Origin: CALVGQ01 sp964368495
GTDB taxonomy: Bacteria; Bacillota_I; Bacilli_A; Erysipelotrichales; Erysipelotrichaceae
Assembly: GCA_964368495.1 (NCBI GenBank)
Contig: CAYJAJ010000037.1
Coordinates: 1-11,213 of the forward strand
Direction: 5' to 3'
DNA: 11,213 bases
The translations under genes were made by a program, and so were the position numbers. The notes under the pieces are model-generated. The model made no database searches. It was not told where the DNA came from and saw nothing but the letters and a program-made list of their open reading frames with translations. Every line of letters begins with the position of its first letter. Position 1 is the stretch's first letter. This document shows, piece by piece, positions 8,356 to 11,213 of this stretch.

Positions 8356-9033
8356 ATGTCAATAACAGATATTATAAAGAATTCAGTATTAGACCAATTT
8401 ACACCACAGACAAGTTTAACAGTGTTAAGTATATTAATCATGTTTGCAGTAACATCCATTTTTGCTGCTTATATATTTGTCATATACAAATTTAATTCAA
8501 AGAGAAGCTTTTATTATCCAAACTTTGCAAAGACATTGGTAGGATTACCGATAATAACTGCAACAATTATTATAGCAATGCAAATAAATATCTTGGTGTC
8601 ATTAGGAATGGTTGGAGCATTATCCATCGTACGATTTAGAAATGCAGTAAAAGATCCACTTGATTTATTGTTTTTATTTTGGAGTATAACAGTAGGGATT
8701 GTGTGTGGAACAGGAGCATATACATTAGCATTAATCGCAAGTATAGTAATTACTGTGGTGATCTGGGGATTAGACTTTATACCAAACAACACAAGTACAT
8801 ATTTGTTATCAATAAAATGTACAAGAGAAGTTAATGAAGAAGAGCTAATGGAAAAAATAAAAGAAGAAGCAAAAGGAATCAAAGTACGCACAAGAAATGC
8901 AAATGAAAAGAACATAACATATTTGATAGAGTTACATACAAAGAAAGATCAAAATCTAGTTAATTCTGTGATGAATATAAGTGGAGTACTTAATACATCG
9001 TGTATAGCTCATGATGGTGAGGTTAGGTGCTAA
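8356..9033 (+). CDS. DUF4956 membrane protein, copy 1
   Basis: The product is 225 residues. Hydrophobic segments lie at about 20-45, 57-90 and 103-140 (three to four or five helices), with a conserved polar loop GALSIVRFRNAVKDPLD (87-103; R93, R95, K99, D100). Residues ~146-225 are soluble and look like a beta-alpha-beta-beta-alpha-beta (ACT-like) domain, probably cytoplasmic. DUF4956 proteins are common beside VTC-domain and CotH genes, and a role as membrane partner or channel for the polyphosphate polymerase is plausible but unproven. The GALSIVRFR...GTGAYTLALIA layout also recalls MgtC/SapB proteins. GGGGAGA lies before the ATG. The last codons hold the cotH ribosome binding site and GTG start, an overlap of 7 nt. 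Codons 3-224 are identical at the DNA level to copy 2 at 10430-11107. Ile codons are mostly ATA (18 of 30), unlike the VTC gene (1 of 17). Confidence 0.92.
   Translation: MSITDIIKNSVLDQFTPQTSLTVLSILIMFAVTSIFAAYIFVIYKFNSKRSFYYPNFAKTLVGLPIITATIIIAMQINILVSLGMVGALSIVRFRNAVKDPLDLLFLFWSITVGIVCGTGAYTLALIASIVITVVIWGLDFIPNNTSTYLLSIKCTREVNEEELMEKIKEEAKGIKVRTRNANEKNITYLIELHTKKDQNLVNSVMNISGVLNTSCIAHDGEVRC
8362..9027 (+). repeat. 666-bp perfect direct repeat, left copy
   Basis: The sequence is identical to 10436-11101 by line-by-line reading, with a constant offset of 2074. The left edge falls after codon 2 (Ser TCA here, AGT in the other copy) and the right edge before the last codon (TGC here, GTT there). 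Flanking DNA is unrelated. The repeats enclose the whole cotH gene. Confidence 0.95.
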
Positions 9034-10322
9034 ACAATAAGTGCATTAAAAAAATTTTATTTAGTTTAACTATAGTAGGGGTATTTATTATAGTTCTTTT
9101 TTCATTGGTAATGGAACAAGAAAAAAAGATTCAGCTAGAAACAAAGTTTCCGACACTAGAAATTATGGTTGAGGATGATGTATGGCCACAAGAAAAAGAA
9201 TACCATAATGCCACAGCTTCAATGTATTTTGTTGATAATTCTGGAAATATAACAAATGAGGATATACAAATTAGAGCTAGAGGCAATTCAACTATTTTTT
9301 ATCCAAAAAAACCATATAAAATAAAATTTGATGATAGAGTATATCTAATGGGTGATGAGGCTTCACCCGCAAGAGATTGGGTGCTTTTGGCTAATTACAT
9401 TGACTTATCAATGATGCGTAATTTTTATACTACAAAATGCATGGAGATGTTAGAGAATTTCTTGTTTGTTCCGAAAACAATGTTTGTAGAATTAATTTTT
9501 AATGGTTCATATATTGGAATTTATCAAGTGTATGAAGAAATTGAGTTTAATGAAGCTAGAATAGATATTGATGATAGTAGTAATATTGCTCAAAATGGAT
9601 TTTTAATTGAAAAGGATAATCATCCAAATGGTGATGAATTTTACGATCATGTTTACGCGAACGGGTATTCATACAACATTAAAAGCGACGTTCATACTGA
9701 AGAGCAAGGCAGATATTTACAAAAAATATTAGTTGATGTAGATAATGCGATTCACTTTAAGGATCAAGCTAAAATTGAACAGTTAATTGATGTTGACTCC
9801 AGCATAGATATGTATTTAATATATGAATTTGCTAAAAACATAGATGTTGGACACGGTAGTTTTTATATGTATACTTACCCTGGTGAGGAAAAATTGTATT
9901 TTGGTCCTGCTTGGGATTTTGATACAGCCTATGGGAATAGTGTAAGTTTAGATGATGGTTCATATGAAGGCTTATACGTTGGTAACTCTTCCTATGACGA
10001 TTGGGCAAGACATGCATGGTATCAAGAATTGATGACACAAGAATGGTATCAAGAACGAGTTATAAAACGTTGGAATGAAATAAAGCATATTTTTTTAGAT
10101 GCATTAGAAGAAATAAAAGTATTTAATCGACAATATAAAGATTTATTTTTGAAAGAACAAGAAGTATGGACTATTGATGATAAATTGGAAGCACATACTG
10201 TGAAACCATCATTTTTAGACGAATTTATAATGTATGATCAGCACTTTGATTATTTAGATAATTGGATTGAAAACCGGTATGTATGGTTAGATAATTATTT
10301 TAATACTGAGCTGATGAAATAG
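9027..10322 (+). CDS. CotH-family protein kinase-like protein, membrane anchored
   Basis: The product is 431 residues. Residues 1-8 are basic and 9-28 form a single hydrophobic anchor or uncleaved signal, so the rest should lie outside the membrane. The CotH domain follows: IRARGNST with R85-T89, then PKKPYKIKF, DWVLLANYID (about 117-126), VELIFNGSYIGIYQVYEEIE, GFLIEKD, and FGPAWDFDTAYG with W296-D299. In spore-coat CotH of Bacillus subtilis this fold is an atypical kinase that phosphorylates coat proteins, and the late Asp motif corresponds to the metal-binding acid. Here there is no spore-coat context, and the protein faces outward. Start GTG 9027 overlaps the DUF4956 stop by 7 nt, and GGTGAGG (9016-9022) lies 4 bases upstream, so translation is likely coupled. 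It is the last gene of the operon. The substrate and phosphate donor are unknown. Confidence 0.9.
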   Translation: MLNNKCIKKILFSLTIVGVFIIVLFSLVMEQEKKIQLETKFPTLEIMVEDDVWPQEKEYHNATASMYFVDNSGNITNEDIQIRARGNSTIFYPKKPYKIKFDDRVYLMGDEASPARDWVLLANYIDLSMMRNFYTTKCMEMLENFLFVPKTMFVELIFNGSYIGIYQVYEEIEFNEARIDIDDSSNIAQNGFLIEKDNHPNGDEFYDHVYANGYSYNIKSDVHTEEQGRYLQKILVDVDNAIHFKDQAKIEQLIDVDSSIDMYLIYEFAKNIDVGHGSFYMYTYPGEEKLYFGPAWDFDTAYGNSVSLDDGSYEGLYVGNSSYDDWARHAWYQELMTQEWYQERVIKRWNEIKHIFLDALEEIKVFNRQYKDLFLKEQEVWTIDDKLEAHTVKPSFLDEFIMYDQHFDYLDNWIENRYVWLDNYFNTELMK

Positions 10323-10407
10323 AGTTATATAATAAAATACAAATTATGACTTGTGAATAGAAAAAATAAGGTATAATTAGTTATATGTATTTTATTATTA
10401 CATAACT
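10323..10407. repeat. Long imperfect inverted repeat around the promoter of DUF4956 copy 2
   Basis: The left arm AGTTATATAATAAAATAC (10323-10340) is matched by the reverse complement of 10387-10407 over all 18 positions, with a 3-base insertion (GTA) in the right arm: 6 bp, bulge, 12 bp. The 46-bp interior holds the -10 box of the downstream gene. No T-run follows, so it is not a normal terminator. Confidence 0.6.
10351..10377 (+). promoter_or_regulatory. Promoter candidate for DUF4956 copy 2
   Basis: A perfect TATAAT is at 10372-10377. TTGTGA at 10351-10356 can act as -35, but the spacer is only 15 bp. The expected start of transcription near 10384 leaves a leader of about 45 nt before the ATG at 10430. 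The gene therefore need not depend on the upstream operon. Confidence 0.5.
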
Positions 10408-10429
10408 AAAGTTTATAGGAGATTTTAAA

Positions 10430-11107
10430 ATGAGTATAACAGATATTATAAAGAATTCAGTATTAGACCAATTTACACCACAGACAAGTTTAACAGTGTT
10501 AAGTATATTAATCATGTTTGCAGTAACATCCATTTTTGCTGCTTATATATTTGTCATATACAAATTTAATTCAAAGAGAAGCTTTTATTATCCAAACTTT
10601 GCAAAGACATTGGTAGGATTACCGATAATAACTGCAACAATTATTATAGCAATGCAAATAAATATCTTGGTGTCATTAGGAATGGTTGGAGCATTATCCA
10701 TCGTACGATTTAGAAATGCAGTAAAAGATCCACTTGATTTATTGTTTTTATTTTGGAGTATAACAGTAGGGATTGTGTGTGGAACAGGAGCATATACATT
10801 AGCATTAATCGCAAGTATAGTAATTACTGTGGTGATCTGGGGATTAGACTTTATACCAAACAACACAAGTACATATTTGTTATCAATAAAATGTACAAGA
10901 GAAGTTAATGAAGAAGAGCTAATGGAAAAAATAAAAGAAGAAGCAAAAGGAATCAAAGTACGCACAAGAAATGCAAATGAAAAGAACATAACATATTTGA
11001 TAGAGTTACATACAAAGAAAGATCAAAATCTAGTTAATTCTGTGATGAATATAAGTGGAGTACTTAATACATCGTGTATAGCTCATGATGGTGAGGTTAG
11101 GGTTTAA
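10430..11107 (+). CDS. DUF4956 membrane protein, copy 2
   Basis: The product is 225 residues and is identical to copy 1 except for the last residue (Val instead of Cys). It has the same membrane segments, RFRNAVKDPLD loop and ACT-like tail. It has its own strong ribosome binding site (AGGAGA 10417-10422, 7 bases before the ATG) and its own -10 box, and it lies 107 nt after cotH, so it may be transcribed separately. Codon 2 is AGT where copy 1 has TCA, a synonymous Ser change needing three base changes, and the DNA flanking both ends is unrelated to that of copy 1. It has no VTC or CotH gene directly after it inside the window; it may be single or the first gene of a unit that runs past the edge. 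Confidence 0.92.
   Translation: MSITDIIKNSVLDQFTPQTSLTVLSILIMFAVTSIFAAYIFVIYKFNSKRSFYYPNFAKTLVGLPIITATIIIAMQINILVSLGMVGALSIVRFRNAVKDPLDLLFLFWSITVGIVCGTGAYTLALIASIVITVVIWGLDFIPNNTSTYLLSIKCTREVNEEELMEKIKEEAKGIKVRTRNANEKNITYLIELHTKKDQNLVNSVMNISGVLNTSCIAHDGEVRV
10436..11101 (+). repeat. 666-bp perfect direct repeat, right copy
   Basis: Partner of 8362-9027, in the same orientation. Together they would allow homologous deletion of a 2074-bp unit that contains cotH and one DUF4956 copy. Confidence 0.95.
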
Positions 11108-11213
11108 GTGCAAAAATTAAATAATCTTAAGTTTTGTGATGTTATATAGATAATACCAAGTGTATTGTGTAGTAATAACCAAATAGACAAACATAAATTA
11201 TAATAAAAAATAT

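Noticed and set aside
8514..8915. Antisense reading frame of 133 codons inside DUF4956 copy 1, repeated exactly at 10588-10989
   Set aside because: Its conservation is fully explained by the DNA identity of the two sense genes; it has no start signal and is a shadow of the coding strand.
10323..10407. Possible intrinsic terminator after cotH
   Set aside because: The arms are far apart (46-nt loop), nearly all A/T, bulged, and no T-run follows the right arm.
8362..11101. Composite mobile element with DUF4956 copies as ends
   Set aside because: No transposase, terminal inverted repeats or target-site duplications are seen, and the repeats are ordinary coding genes.
11108..11213. Tail of the window, including a TATAAT at 11199-11204 and a GTG-started 13-codon frame at 11108
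   Set aside because: No matching -35 lies at a usable distance, the short frame ends at once, and there is no clear hairpin with a T-run; nothing can be supported.

Overview
The window is very AT-rich, uses strong GGAGG-type ribosome binding sites and reads well with the standard code. It carries a VTC-domain / DUF4956 / CotH gene set that is common in low-GC Gram-positive bacteria. It most likely comes from a low-GC member of the Bacillota; I cannot place it to genus from the sequence. Every long gene encodes a membrane, surface or membrane-linked protein, so this looks like an envelope or glycopolymer locus. I see no IS elements, tRNA, rRNA or CRISPR.

Layout. (1) Positions 1-270 hold the 3' end of an MBOAT-type (AlgI/DltB-like) membrane O-acyltransferase gene that starts outside the window. 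Its reading frame breaks at a T-run just before the conserved C-terminal tail, which continues in the next frame. (2) An intrinsic terminator at 442-483 lies between this gene and a convergent minus-strand gene (465-2228) for a polytopic membrane protein of DUF6020/GT-C-like character. (3) A divergent intergenic region (2229-2514) holds a well-supported minus-strand promoter. A perfect GTTGTAA-N6-TTACAAC dyad covers its -35 box. (4) A tight six-gene plus-strand operon (2515-10322) encodes, in order: a large GT-C-like membrane protein, a DPM1-like GT2 glycosyltransferase, a LamG/Ig-like/GH43-like lipoprotein, a VTC-domain polyphosphate polymerase, a DUF4956 membrane protein and a CotH-family kinase. 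Gene spacings are 17, 24, 7 and 12 nt, with a final 7-nt overlap. (5) A second DUF4956 gene (10430-11107) follows with its own -10 box, inside a long imperfect inverted repeat. (6) The last ~106 bases hold nothing I can support.

How the genes may work together. From family knowledge, the GT2 would load a sugar onto a polyprenyl-phosphate carrier, and the GT-C-like protein would transfer such a sugar on the outer face of the membrane. The lipoprotein would bind or trim the surface glycan. The VTC protein would make polyphosphate from ATP in the cytoplasm. DUF4956 is its usual membrane companion, with an MgtC-like look and an ACT-like tail. CotH is a membrane-anchored kinase-fold protein facing outward. 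An attractive but unproven idea is that polyphosphate is made and delivered across the membrane to serve an extracytoplasmic phosphorylation step.

The most striking structural fact is that the two DUF4956 genes are identical over 666 bp (8362-9027 = 10436-11101). Identity stops almost exactly at the coding boundaries. The two copies flank cotH as direct repeats, which suggests recent gene conversion or duplication and makes cotH vulnerable to loss by recombination.
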